This document shows, piece by piece, positions 1 through 7,558 of a stretch of 19,206 bases of DNA (position 1 is the first letter of the stretch; each line of letters begins with the position of its first letter). Source of the stretch: Gemmatimonadota bacterium. Its GTDB lineage: Bacteria; Latescibacterota; UBA2968; UBA8231. The translations under genes and the position numbers were made by a program. The stretch lies in the NCBI GenBank assembly GCA_009840005.1, contig VXOR01000113.1, positions 1-19,206 on the forward strand, given 5' to 3'. The notes under the pieces are model-generated. The model saw only the letters and a list, made by a program, of their open reading frames with translations. It was not told the origin of the DNA and made no database searches.

Positions 1-3
1 GAT

Positions 4-19
4 GCCCGCTTACGCGGGC
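4..19. repeat. short GC-rich palindrome (REP-like or terminator hairpin)
   Basis: A perfect 6-bp inverted repeat (GCCCGC / GCGGGC) encloses a 4-base loop (TTAC). It lies about 49 bp beyond the stop codon of the DUF6785 gene on the minus strand. The form resembles the short GC-rich extragenic palindromes scattered through many bacterial genomes. It could equally be part of a terminator for the minus-strand operon, but the window ends too soon to show whether a T-run follows. The remainder of bases 1-67 shows no gene. Confidence 0.4.
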
Positions 20-67
20 GGGTCGGAACAGGAAATAGTAGCGCGTAACATCAGTTCCTAATTGAAA

Positions 68-2092
68 TCACCATATCAACACGAAGTTGCCCTGTTTCCC
101 AGTGATAAAATCAATGACCAGCCAAGTGCCGGCCACGACAAAGGCACCCAAGATCATGCCGACGAAAAAGTACCGGGTCTGACGGTACAAAATGCCCCCG
201 CCGTATTTGAGCACTAAGCCCTTTATGGCCCAAGCCAAAAAGACGTTGAACCACATCACCCCCGAGGTGAAGACGGTCCCAGTCATGGCCAAGCCCAGCG
301 GGTGAATGGGCCACCACAGAACCCGCTGGTGCACTCCGATCAGCAGCCACATCAACCCCGCCCCCAAGCCCGTGAACAGCCAGCCGCCTAGATCTGTAGT
401 CGAGGGACTGCTCATCATCATCGAGATATAGGAGAGGGGAACGGAGGAAGAGGTGAGCCAGAACCAGCTATTGAGATTGATTCCGCCGTGCCGATAGGAT
501 AGGTACAGCACAATCCAGAACGCACCTGCCAACGTAACCACCAAGGCCAGCACCATACCCCAGAAAAAGGCCCGCTTTCTCCCCCGCACCACCTCGTGGA
601 TCATCTTCAGGCTATTGGCGCAGGCAGCCATGGGGAAGGTGACGATATCCGCAGTCCATGGATAGGTGTAGGCCAGGCCAGTCAAGCCCTTCGGCCCGAG
701 AAAGGAGGTGCCCATGCTGGCCATGACAAAATCGGGCGCAATGAGCGGTGCCCGCACCAGCGCCACCCCAGCCTCGGCGACAATGCGCGACAAGGCGACG
801 AAGATCAGCATCGCCACCGCGACTAAGAGCAATACCGCCACCAAGGGGATGCCTGTGGCCTCGAGCCACACAACCATGACGATCAATCCTACCAGTACCG
901 TCCACAAGGCCGCTCGGTATGACATAATCTCGTCGCCATCGTCGCCACCGCCGCGGCTCCAAGTCCGGCGCACTACCGCCAGCAAATGGGAGCGCGCCTT
1001 CCACAAAGTATAGAGCGCGAATACCAGCATAGCCCCCAGAGCTTGGTGGGTCAGATAAGGGGAACTCGGATTGCTAAACCAACCCAGTTTTTCCGTACTG
1101 TGGACGCCGAAAATATTGAAACAGCCCTGCTCGACGAGGGCCAGCAAATAGAAAAACCAGATGCCCAAGGCTAGGTTGCGGTTGATGAAATAGGAAAAAC
1201 CCACCAGAGAAAACGAAAACTCAAAGGGCAAGTTGATGGTATCGCGGAACAAGTACATACTGGAGCGAAAGTACAGCCCCGGCCATTGCGGATAGTAATT
1301 GTGCAGGGCGTTGCAACAACCGACTAGGACGGGTAGGGCAAAACCGATCCACATCTGTGGCTGGCGAAAGACCGCGCTCACCAAGGATGTCCCCTCGCGT
1401 CCGTTGATCATCTCAATGGGGACCTGCATCATCGGATAGAGCAAGCGTTCCCCTTCCATCCACGGCCGGCGCAAAAGCACCATCAGGCCAATCGACACTA
1501 GGTAGAGGGCAAGCAGGAAAACAGACCAATAGCCCAACGCTTCCAACCAGCCTTCCCAAGGCACCGGCATCCCCTTGGGCAGGCCCTCGTAGAAACCCTG
1601 GATCAACTGCCCTTCGCTGGGAGCAATCCAAGCGGGAACATAGGGCTGGATCAGTTCGCCCCAATTGTTTTCCGGGGTAGCGTAATAGAAGACCCCCGTG
1701 ATCATGGGCAGCAGGTGCTCGACCAAGCCAAAGGTAGGGATTGAGGCCGACACCATCATCATGGCGTAGATCAGCACCAACTCTTCCCGCCTCAGCGCCA
1801 AATTGCGAGCCAAGGTGCCCACCAAGATATTGCCCAACACTAGGTAGAAGAACAGAAAGAGCGCGACGGGATTGCTAAAGCACCAAGCCATGAAGGTGCC
1901 CTGGATGATGGCGTTGGCGTAGATGGTGCCGACGCCAATGAGCAGGCACAACAGAGATCCCAGCAAAAAGGCCCGGAAGGAAAGAGACTGGCTCTCTCCG
2001 GCAGGAGTCTCACCCAAGTTGGTCTGTCTGATAAAGGTCTCGGCCATTCGCTCCCGAGCGCCCGACTTGCTATGGGGATCTACAGGCGTCAC
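68..2092 (-). CDS. DUF6785/DUF6784 family multi-pass membrane protein, putative transporter
   Basis: A 674-residue polytopic inner-membrane protein. Hydrophobic helices are visible at about 40-62, 75-95, 103-123, 186-207, 247-262, 308-326, 350-366, 394-436, 508-532, 570-588, 600-625 and 640-662. The C-terminal part around WWPIHPLGLAMT (593-604) and FLAWAIKGLVLKYGGG (618-633) matches what I know of DUF6784, and the rest fits DUF6785. These families are oligopeptide-transporter-like, but no substrate is established. It is the last gene of the minus-strand run and starts 16 bp after the aldolase stop. The start is uncertain: the first start is GTG with no visible Shine-Dalgarno, while an ATG at residue 16 (2047) has GGGAG only 3 nt upstream. 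Either choice leaves a short hydrophilic N-terminus. The context suggests uptake of the compound processed by the upstream dioxygenases and aldolase; this is inference. Confidence 0.8.
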   Translation of the reverse strand: MTPVDPHSKSGARERMAETFIRQTNLGETPAGESQSLSFRAFLLGSLLCLLIGVGTIYANAIIQGTFMAWCFSNPVALFLFFYLVLGNILVGTLARNLALRREELVLIYAMMMVSASIPTFGLVEHLLPMITGVFYYATPENNWGELIQPYVPAWIAPSEGQLIQGFYEGLPKGMPVPWEGWLEALGYWSVFLLALYLVSIGLMVLLRRPWMEGERLLYPMMQVPIEMINGREGTSLVSAVFRQPQMWIGFALPVLVGCCNALHNYYPQWPGLYFRSSMYLFRDTINLPFEFSFSLVGFSYFINRNLALGIWFFYLLALVEQGCFNIFGVHSTEKLGWFSNPSSPYLTHQALGAMLVFALYTLWKARSHLLAVVRRTWSRGGGDDGDEIMSYRAALWTVLVGLIVMVVWLEATGIPLVAVLLLVAVAMLIFVALSRIVAEAGVALVRAPLIAPDFVMASMGTSFLGPKGLTGLAYTYPWTADIVTFPMAACANSLKMIHEVVRGRKRAFFWGMVLALVVTLAGAFWIVLYLSYRHGGINLNSWFWLTSSSVPLSYISMMMSSPSTTDLGGWLFTGLGAGLMWLLIGVHQRVLWWPIHPLGLAMTGTVFTSGVMWFNVFLAWAIKGLVLKYGGGILYRQTRYFFVGMILGAFVVAGTWLVIDFITGKQGNFVLIW

Positions 2093-2108
2093 GAATTCTG
2101 AACCAGTG

Positions 2109-2939
2109 CTAGCAGAAAGCCCGGTACGCTTCCACCAGCTTGGTCGCCCCCTCCAAGATCAGGTTGCGCTCGTCCTCGGCCTCAAAGAACAAGGCCCCCT
2201 GTTGCACCCAACGCCGGGCCGCCTCTGGTCCCGAAGCCGTGGTACCGAACGGAACTCCGTGCTTTTTGCACAACTGTAGAATATCTTCCATCGGGCCGCG
2301 CACATCCGGGTGGTCCGGCTGCCCCGGCTGCCCCATCTCCACGGAAAAATCGCCCGGGCCGACATAGACCATATCTACCCCCGGCGTCGAGACGATTTCC
2401 TCGGCCTGCTCGTAAGCCCGTCGCGTCTCTATGTGCACCACGAGGGATGTTTCCTCGTCCTGTGTCGCCATCCACGCCCGGTGGTCTGCGACTTTGCAAT
2501 AGTCGCTGTTGCCGTATCCCGGCGCTGCGGCGCGGGTGCCCAAGGGCGGGAACTTGAGATAGCGGCGCAAGGTCTCGATGTCCTCCCTCGATTCCGTGCG
2601 CGGCAGTTGTAGCCCCACCACGCCGCACTCCAACAGCTTGGCCACCGCAGCCCGCTCTAGCTGCGGGGTTTTGGCAATGACCGGCAGGCCGTTGTCGCGC
2701 GCGGCCTGCACGGTATCGGCTAGCGCGGTCAAATCGAAATAGCCGTGCTCAAATTCGATGTAGATAAAATCGCAGCCGGCTTGCTGGAAGCACTTGACCA
2801 GCGACGGCCGCACGTATTCGGCAATCATACCACCCACCAACACCTCTCCGGCCCGCAACCGGGCCTTGAGCTGGCGTCCGGGACCTCCTTCGGGGTAGAG
2901 GTACGCATTGAGCGGTTTGTCGGCGACAGGTTTGGGCAT
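2109..2939 (-). CDS. HpcH/HpaI aldolase/citrate lyase family protein
   Basis: A 276-residue cytoplasmic class II (metal-dependent) aldolase of the HpcH/HpaI family, which cleaves or forms 2-keto-3-hydroxy acids in degradation pathways. Visible landmarks are DFIYIEFEHG (57-66) with the catalytic-type His65, LQLPRTES (110-117), the PPLGTR loop (131-136), the metal-ligand Glu171 in HIETRRA, and Asp197 in VGPGDFS. The basic residue after the third strand, normally Arg in HpaI (Arg70, which binds the pyruvate carboxylate), appears to be Lys90 in VIAKTP. A GAGGAG Shine-Dalgarno lies about 10 nt before the ATG. It follows the PhyH-like gene by 24 bp and precedes the membrane protein by 16 bp, so they are probably co-transcribed. 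The natural aldehyde and keto acid cannot be read from the sequence. Confidence 0.88.
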   Translation of the reverse strand: MPKPVADKPLNAYLYPEGGPGRQLKARLRAGEVLVGGMIAEYVRPSLVKCFQQAGCDFIYIEFEHGYFDLTALADTVQAARDNGLPVIAKTPQLERAAVAKLLECGVVGLQLPRTESREDIETLRRYLKFPPLGTRAAAPGYGNSDYCKVADHRAWMATQDEETSLVVHIETRRAYEQAEEIVSTPGVDMVYVGPGDFSVEMGQPGQPDHPDVRGPMEDILQLCKKHGVPFGTTASGPEAARRWVQQGALFFEAEDERNLILEGATKLVEAYRAFC

Positions 2940-2963
2940 AGTCTATTTTCTCCTCTCTACATT

Positions 2964-3785
2964 TTAAACCGAACGATTATCCAGCGAATAAGCGCGATTA
3001 TCGCCGCCTATCTGCCACGTGCCGCGGAACAGTGAGCGGCGCTTGGGCGGCATGGCTTCGATGACCTCGTGGCTGAGATTGAGCCGGTGCCATTGCGCCC
3101 ACAGGGAATTGTAGCAATTGAAGACGGCGCAGCGCGGATTGTCTGAGTTGCGCCAATCGTTGGCTGCGTGTAGCAGGCTTTCGGTGAAGACAATGGCCGA
3201 GCCGGGCGGGCAGCTATATTGGGCCATGGCCGCCCGCATGCGTTCCTCCCAGGGCGATTCGCCGATATTGGGCCGGTTGGGATCAGGGCCGCCGTAATTA
3301 AAATGGGCCTTGTGCGAGCCAGAGAGAAACGTGGTGCCCCCTTGGCCGGCTTTCACTTCTTCAAGCTCCCACACCACTCGCGTCAGCCCAGAGAATATCT
3401 TGTTGCCCGCCACTTGGTAGCGCATGGCATTGGCTTGTTGCGGCGGCCGCACCACGTGCGGCAAGCCGGTGCCGTTGTCGGTGCTTTTCCAGCCGGCGTG
3501 CCGCACCGTGATAAAGGAATTTTCGCAGCGGAAGCTGTGGTACTCATCCCCCAGGTACGGCTCTTCGGCGAGGATCTCAGCGAGAATGCCGACCACCGCC
3601 GGATGGTCCAAAAGTTCCTGCAAGGCACCTTGGTAGCCCTGTTTGGCACCGTCGTACACCTCGGCCTTCATAGCTGCGATTTCCGCTTCGGACAGCACCG
3701 AGGGCAACAAAATCCAGCCTTGGAGGTCGAAAAAAAACTTCTGCTCTTCGGTCATGGGTACGGGCACAACACTATGCTCACTCAC
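2964..3785 (-). CDS. PhyH-like (phytanoyl-CoA dioxygenase fold) protein lacking the HxD aspartate
   Basis: A 273-residue protein with the layout of the PhyH branch of Fe(II)/2-oxoglutarate oxygenases: an N-terminal EEQKFFFDLQGWILLPSVLS segment (13-32), a double-stranded beta-helix core, FLSGSHKAHF (153-162), PPGSAIVF (193-200), distal His206 in SLLHAAND, and Arg218 in NPRCAVFN. At the place of the first iron-binding pair the sequence reads LPHVVRPP. His110 is kept, but the aspartate position is Val112. The 96-residue distance from His110 to His206 is right for the family. It may therefore be an inactive paralogue, bind metal in another way, or use a different acidic ligand. The GTG start is supported by AAGGAG 6 nt upstream. 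It lies 21 bp after a canonical PhyH gene in the same operon. Confidence 0.78.
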   Translation of the reverse strand: MSEHSVVPVPMTEEQKFFFDLQGWILLPSVLSEAEIAAMKAEVYDGAKQGYQGALQELLDHPAVVGILAEILAEEPYLGDEYHSFRCENSFITVRHAGWKSTDNGTGLPHVVRPPQQANAMRYQVAGNKIFSGLTRVVWELEEVKAGQGGTTFLSGSHKAHFNYGGPDPNRPNIGESPWEERMRAAMAQYSCPPGSAIVFTESLLHAANDWRNSDNPRCAVFNCYNSLWAQWHRLNLSHEVIEAMPPKRRSLFRGTWQIGGDNRAYSLDNRSV

Positions 3786-3806
3786 GGCGTTCTCCTTGTC
3801 GATTCT

Positions 3807-4616
3807 TTAAACCTGTTTAGTCCACTCAATCGGCTCGGGGGCGATACCTTTCTCTTGGGCCCATTCGACCAAGCCGTTGCTCGATCCCCCCAATAGCTGC
3901 TTGCCAATATCATCTACTTGGTTCAGCACCTCGTCGCCCGGTTGGACGAGGTGCATATTATCCCGTAGCCCTCCCATCCAGCGATAGCTGTAGCCTAGTA
4001 TGACCACTTTCGCTGTACGCTGACTTAAATTAGGGGCCGCCGTGTGGAAGACGCGGTTCTCAAACAAAAAGGCGTCGCCAGCATTGAGACACAAATCCAC
4101 CGCCCCCTCTGGATCGACTTGGCCCCGGGGGATGGGCAACGGCGTCGGCAACAGATGGGAACCAGGGGCGAACATGGTGAAACCGGACTGCGGCGCGGGA
4201 AAATCCGTCAGGCAATAGCCTACTTTTATGCCGGCGCGGACGATGCGTTCATGGCCCAAATCCTCGGTCATGCCGATGTCTCGATGCCATCCTCGCGTCC
4301 CTTCCCCTGCATCGTCCTGTGGGAATTTATAGATAATCGCCGTGGTGTGCAGGTGGATATTGGGCGACAGCAATTGCACCACTAGTGGCACCGTCGAGGA
4401 ATGGGTCAGCAGCGGGTGAAACGCTTTCTCTTGGACGATCCCCGGCCGCCGCTGAACGTAGTATTGGTCTGCTTCGCGTCCGAATTCATCGATCATCCGG
4501 TCGCAGACTATTGTTAGCTGCTCCACTTCTCGCTCCGTCAGCGCCCCAGGGACGACCAGATAGCCGTTGTCGTCGAAGAAGCGACGCTGTTGCTCCTCCA
4601 GTAGGACCAGTTTCAT
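3807..4616 (-). CDS. phytanoyl-CoA dioxygenase (PhyH) family protein
   Basis: A 269-residue member of the Fe(II)/2-oxoglutarate-dependent PhyH family, which hydroxylates small organic substrates while decarboxylating 2-oxoglutarate. It has the typical N-terminus (EQQRRFFDDNGYLVVPGALT, 8-27), the metal pair His111-x-Asp113 in GWHRDIG, FAPGSHLLPTPLP (149-161), the GDAFLFENRVFHTAAPN segment with distal His191, and Arg200 for the 2-oxoglutarate carboxylate. All catalytic residues expected of an active enzyme are present. A GAGG motif lies about 10 nt before the ATG. It sits 26 bp after the MORN gene and 21 bp before the PhyH-like paralogue. The substrate is unknown. PhyH homologues from uncultured bacteria are very diverse, and phytanoyl-CoA itself is unlikely because no CoA or lipid genes are nearby. 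Confidence 0.9.
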   Translation of the reverse strand: MKLVLLEEQQRRFFDDNGYLVVPGALTEREVEQLTIVCDRMIDEFGREADQYYVQRRPGIVQEKAFHPLLTHSSTVPLVVQLLSPNIHLHTTAIIYKFPQDDAGEGTRGWHRDIGMTEDLGHERIVRAGIKVGYCLTDFPAPQSGFTMFAPGSHLLPTPLPIPRGQVDPEGAVDLCLNAGDAFLFENRVFHTAAPNLSQRTAKVVILGYSYRWMGGLRDNMHLVQPGDEVLNQVDDIGKQLLGGSSNGLVEWAQEKGIAPEPIEWTKQV

Positions 4617-4642
4617 TGCTGACTTACCTCACTCTATGAGCT

Positions 4643-5104
4643 TTAGATCAACTCGGCGTCGCAGCGGGGGCAGTGTTCCCACGTGGGCGATTCCACTGGC
4701 TTGTCGCAATCCGGGCACAAGCCGAGAGGATGCTCATCCTCGCGGCAGCGGCGACCATCTTTGTAGGTAATGCGACGCCAGACCGTCTCGCCGTCCATGG
4801 CGAAAAAAGTCCACGTGCCCTTCTTGCGCCCGTCCGAGCTCTTGCCGCGGTATTCGTTGAATTGTCCGATCTGTTTTCGTTTGCCGTTTTCATAATAGGC
4901 TACGTGGTCGCCGGTAAGCTGATTTTCGTGGTAGTGATTGATACTCGCGGGTTGGCCGTTTCGGTGGTACTCAATCCATTTGCCCGTCTTTTTGCCCATG
5001 TCGAAAGCGCCTTTGCGTCGCTTGCCGCCGTCGGCATAGTACAGCACCCAAGGGCCGTGTTTTTTGCTGTCTTTGTACTCGACGTCTTCGAGATGGCTAG
5101 CCAT
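4643..5104 (-). CDS. MORN-repeat protein with C-terminal zinc ribbon
   Basis: A 153-residue protein with no signal peptide or membrane segment. The first 120 residues hold about four MORN-type (YwqK-like) repeats built on G-x-W/H-x-x-Y-x-x-x-G: GPWVLYYADG (17-26), GKWIEYHRNG (41-50), GDHVAYYENG (65-74) and GTWTFFAMDG (96-105). The tail has two CxxC knuckles, Cys130/Cys133 and Cys145/Cys148, which form a small zinc ribbon. MORN_2 repeats are known as interaction modules, but nothing here indicates an enzyme. The start is supported by GGAAGA about 5 nt upstream. It is embedded in the operon, 42 bp after the secreted protein gene and 26 bp before the PhyH gene. Its role among catabolic genes is unclear; a protein-binding or regulatory accessory is a guess. 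Confidence 0.75.
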   Translation of the reverse strand: MASHLEDVEYKDSKKHGPWVLYYADGGKRRKGAFDMGKKTGKWIEYHRNGQPASINHYHENQLTGDHVAYYENGKRKQIGQFNEYRGKSSDGRKKGTWTFFAMDGETVWRRITYKDGRRCREDEHPLGLCPDCDKPVESPTWEHCPRCDAELI

Positions 5105-5146
5105 AATTTCTTCCGCATTAATTGGCCGATGCGTTTACCGTGGCCT

Positions 5147-5821
5147 TCAGCGTCCCTCAACTGGTGTGGGTTCGGTAGCAGCAGTAGTACGAGTGTACGC
5201 ACGGGTGCGGTCTGCACCGTCCACGCCTAGAGAAGTGAGAAAGAGACTATCACCTGCGAGCTGGTACGTGCCGGCGAACTCCATTTGCTCTTTAGTGAGG
5301 TTGAAGAAATGGGAATAGAATGCTTCTACGGCGGCGCGATCCTCCTCAGATATCTCTTCCCTAGCATCTTGCTCGCGAATAAAATCCTCAGCAGAAAACT
5401 CGGAGAGCCGGATCTCAGTATCGCCTTCATACATGATGAATTCGTCGTATCCGATCCACAGACTGTCGCCAGCAGCACGCCAAGTACCTATCCCGTCGTA
5501 GGTCCTAGAGTCGAAGAGGCGGCCCCGTTCTTTTAAGTCCGTCAACAATTCGTCAGGGAGGTAGCTGAGGTCAGAAGCCCGCACGGAATTGAGGTGGGCG
5601 GTCCCGTCCTCTCGGAAAGTCACGCGGCGGGAGGATTGGCCTGCCACCGTGTCGTAAAAAACAGTGGCGTTTTCAAAGGTCTTCTTTTTTAGGGTATCGA
5701 TCCAAGTAAAGCGGAACCCCTCAATTCCTTCTTGACTATGTTCCCAGGTGCCCAGCAGTCCGTCCTGACCAGCGACGGGCAAGACCCATAGAATGCATAG
5801 AATAGCTATACGGAGTAGCAT
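5147..5821 (-). CDS. secreted hypothetical protein with GTW/GDSL-type repeats
   Basis: I do not recognise a named family. I chose the ATG at 5821, giving 224 residues, because it opens directly into a Sec-type signal sequence (MLLRIAILCILWVLPVAG, residues 1-18) and has GGAGA 7 nt upstream. A longer frame to 5926 adds 35 arginine-rich residues before the signal and overlaps the preceding gene. No lipobox cysteine is present, so a soluble periplasmic or exported protein is likely, with cleavage near Gly18. The mature part begins GLLGTWE, and a similar pattern returns as GTWRAAGDSLWI (112-123) and GTYQLAGDSLFL (184-195). This is reminiscent of lipocalin-like beta-barrel proteins that start with a G-x-W strand. 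The C-terminus is Thr-rich. Its position inside the operon suggests an envelope-side role, possibly ligand binding. Confidence 0.6.
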   Translation of the reverse strand: MLLRIAILCILWVLPVAGQDGLLGTWEHSQEGIEGFRFTWIDTLKKKTFENATVFYDTVAGQSSRRVTFREDGTAHLNSVRASDLSYLPDELLTDLKERGRLFDSRTYDGIGTWRAAGDSLWIGYDEFIMYEGDTEIRLSEFSAEDFIREQDAREEISEEDRAAVEAFYSHFFNLTKEQMEFAGTYQLAGDSLFLTSLGVDGADRTRAYTRTTAATEPTPVEGR

Positions 5822-5843
5822 GGCAGGTCTCCGTCTCCTCTCT

Positions 5844-5871
5844 ATAATGTAAAGTAAATCTACATACTCAA
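5844..5871 (-). promoter_or_regulatory. candidate sigma-70 type promoter ahead of the secreted-protein gene
   Basis: On the minus strand, TTGAGT (5871-5866) and CATTAT (5849-5844) are separated by 16 nt, each matching four of six consensus bases. A start about 7 nt downstream would leave a leader of roughly 16 nt that contains the Shine-Dalgarno of the gene starting at 5821. It lies in the 89-bp gap after the TIM-barrel gene, the widest gap in this operon, so the downstream six genes may have their own promoter. Pattern match only. Confidence 0.33.
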
Positions 5872-5910
5872 CTTTTAGGCTCAAAACCTCCATCGCCAAC
5901 ATCGGCTCCC

Positions 5911-7470
5911 TCAAGTAACGGCGCATTCATAAGGCCCCAAGTCCGGGTCGGTGTTGTGTACTCCGCGATACGTGCTCTTGCCCCGCAGGTAGCGCATCTC
6001 CAATTCCACGTCCCGCACATAGATGAGCGGCGTAGCCTCTGGGTCGCGCTCGTGCAGGGTGACTTCCACAACGTTGGTTCCCTGGGCCGGCCAGTGGGCC
6101 TCGTCCAGCCGGAAGACAAACCAGTAACTCGAATGAGAGCGGTAGCGCGGCGCGGTCATCTGATAGATGTGATCGATCTTGCGCGTAAGATGCGCTGGCA
6201 GTTCATCCCCGTTCAGCTTGAAGCTGAGGCGGTCGCGGTCCGTGGCGCGCATCAGCCGTATCCGCAAGATAACCTCGTGGACTCGTCCCGCCGCACCCCA
6301 GCGCGGCAAATCGTCGCTGATCGGCAGTTCTAGTGCTACGGGCTGGTCTAGCGACAGCGAGGCCGGTAGCTGCATGCCGAGTCCCGGCTCGGTCTTCGGC
6401 TGTGCAGCGGAACGCCCCGTGGGCGTGGGGATCGCGTAGATTTTGTCCTTGACCGCCATCACGTCCGGGTGCGGCAGCTCGCGGAGCTGTTCGTAGAAGG
6501 ACGGGCCGTACGGCCAATTGCCGGCCCAATGGACCAAATTCAGCCCATCGACGCCCTGGGACCAGTAGTTGGTCGCAGCGGCGCGCACCATGGCAATGGG
6601 GGCCGCACCCAGCCGGTCCGAATCCACGTTGTTGCGGATGACGCCGTGGATTCGGCACTCCGCGTCTTGAGCCGCCGCGATCAAAGGCCGGAAATCCGCG
6701 GTCGCGTCAATCAGGGACATGGACGCGAAATTTTCCGCGACCAAGACATCGGCAATTCCCTCGCGGATCCACGTTTCTGGGTCCAGGCCAATGGACCGGC
6801 AACCGACGATACTCGTGGGAATGCGCAGGGCCAGCTCGCGGTCCGGGCCGCTTTGCTTGACGGCGTCGCGGACGCGTTGGAGCCAGTCGGTAAAGATGCT
6901 CCGGCCGTGTTCCATATCATCCGGGTGAAAGAAAGCACCGCCGGCGTAGTGATTGAGGTTGAGTTCAAAGCCATCCACCGGATAGTTTCGCAGGGCTTCC
7001 TCAATCAGGGCAAAGCGCATCTCGCGGACTTCTGGTCGCGCAAAATCGGCCAACTGGGTATCGCCGATCCGCAAGCCCTCGCCTAAGTCGGCCTGCACCT
7101 GGAGCGAGGGGTAGATCAGCAGTCCCTTGGCCCGTGCGCGGTCGCAGACGATGTGTAGCAAATCGCGGCCCTCGGCGATGAGTTGCTGGGCATTGCGATA
7201 GGCGCGCTGGAAGACGAGGTGATCCCAATGGTGGTCATCCTCCGGCCGAAACTGAGCAGTAGCCGCCGTCTCTGGCCCCCAGTGATCGGCCACTTGGGTG
7301 TCGTGCAAAAAGGCATTGCCGAAGCCGAGGTTGAAGACCAGAGCCTCTATCGGCGTTCCCAATAGCTCATCGACCGCAGCCTCGCACCCTTCTTGCACGA
7401 CGGGTGGCTCGCACATGTAGAGCAAGGTGTGGCGCGAGTCGTTTTCAAACATCAAGCGGGGTTTGGGCAT
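5911..7470 (-). CDS. putative TIM-barrel glycoside hydrolase-like protein with C-terminal beta domain
   Basis: A 519-residue protein without a signal peptide. Residues 1-345 look like a (beta/alpha)8 barrel of the hypothetical glycosyl hydrolase type. The evident strand ends are ALVFNLG (43-49), LLIYPSLQ (117-124), VDGFELNLNHY (165-175), LALRIP (213-218), DVLVAENF (241-248) and VDGLNLVHWAG (307-317). Glu169 and Glu246 sit at strand ends where retaining glycosidases carry their acid/base and nucleophile, but this assignment is inferred. Residues 370-490 are beta-rich, like an appended carbohydrate-binding or galactose-binding sandwich. GGAGG 8 nt before the ATG supports the start. It heads the minus-strand run and is divergent from two further glycosidase-like genes, which strengthens a role in sugar or glycoside metabolism. 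The exact family is not recognised. Confidence 0.6.
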   Translation of the reverse strand: MPKPRLMFENDSRHTLLYMCEPPVVQEGCEAAVDELLGTPIEALVFNLGFGNAFLHDTQVADHWGPETAATAQFRPEDDHHWDHLVFQRAYRNAQQLIAEGRDLLHIVCDRARAKGLLIYPSLQVQADLGEGLRIGDTQLADFARPEVREMRFALIEEALRNYPVDGFELNLNHYAGGAFFHPDDMEHGRSIFTDWLQRVRDAVKQSGPDRELALRIPTSIVGCRSIGLDPETWIREGIADVLVAENFASMSLIDATADFRPLIAAAQDAECRIHGVIRNNVDSDRLGAAPIAMVRAAATNYWSQGVDGLNLVHWAGNWPYGPSFYEQLRELPHPDVMAVKDKIYAIPTPTGRSAAQPKTEPGLGMQLPASLSLDQPVALELPISDDLPRWGAAGRVHEVILRIRLMRATDRDRLSFKLNGDELPAHLTRKIDHIYQMTAPRYRSHSSYWFVFRLDEAHWPAQGTNVVEVTLHERDPEATPLIYVRDVELEMRYLRGKSTYRGVHNTDPDLGPYECAVT

Positions 7471-7558
7471 GAGTGTATCCTCCGCGTATTAAAATTTGGT
7501 GCGAAAAACCTAAAACCGTATTATTCCCCCGGTCAATCATCCCACCCTAGGAAGCCCC
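7471..7558. promoter_or_regulatory. divergent intergenic promoter region
   Basis: An 88-bp AT-richer gap separates the starts of two divergent transcription units: the TIM-barrel gene on the minus strand and the sialidase-like gene on the plus strand. It must hold the start signals of at least the plus-strand unit, and probably of both. A plus-strand promoter candidate is listed separately. I could not pick a convincing promoter pair for the minus strand, nor a clear operator palindrome. Confidence 0.5.
7496..7524 (+). promoter_or_regulatory. candidate sigma-70 type promoter of the sialidase/GH42 operon
   Basis: TTGGTG (7496-7501) and TATTAT (7519-7524) are separated by exactly 17 nt. The -10 element matches five of six consensus bases and the -35 element three of six. 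Transcription would start near 7531, giving a leader of about 28 nt that includes the AGGA ribosome site before the ATG at 7559. Confidence 0.42.

Noticed and set aside
3219..3896. A 225-codon open frame on the plus strand opposite the PhyH-like genes
   Set aside because: It spans two real minus-strand genes and their gap, has no recognisable motif and no ribosome site of note.
5822..5926. 35-residue N-terminal extension of the secreted protein
   Set aside because: It is arginine-rich, places the signal peptide internally, overlaps the preceding gene and covers a promoter candidate; the ATG at 5821 has a good ribosome site.
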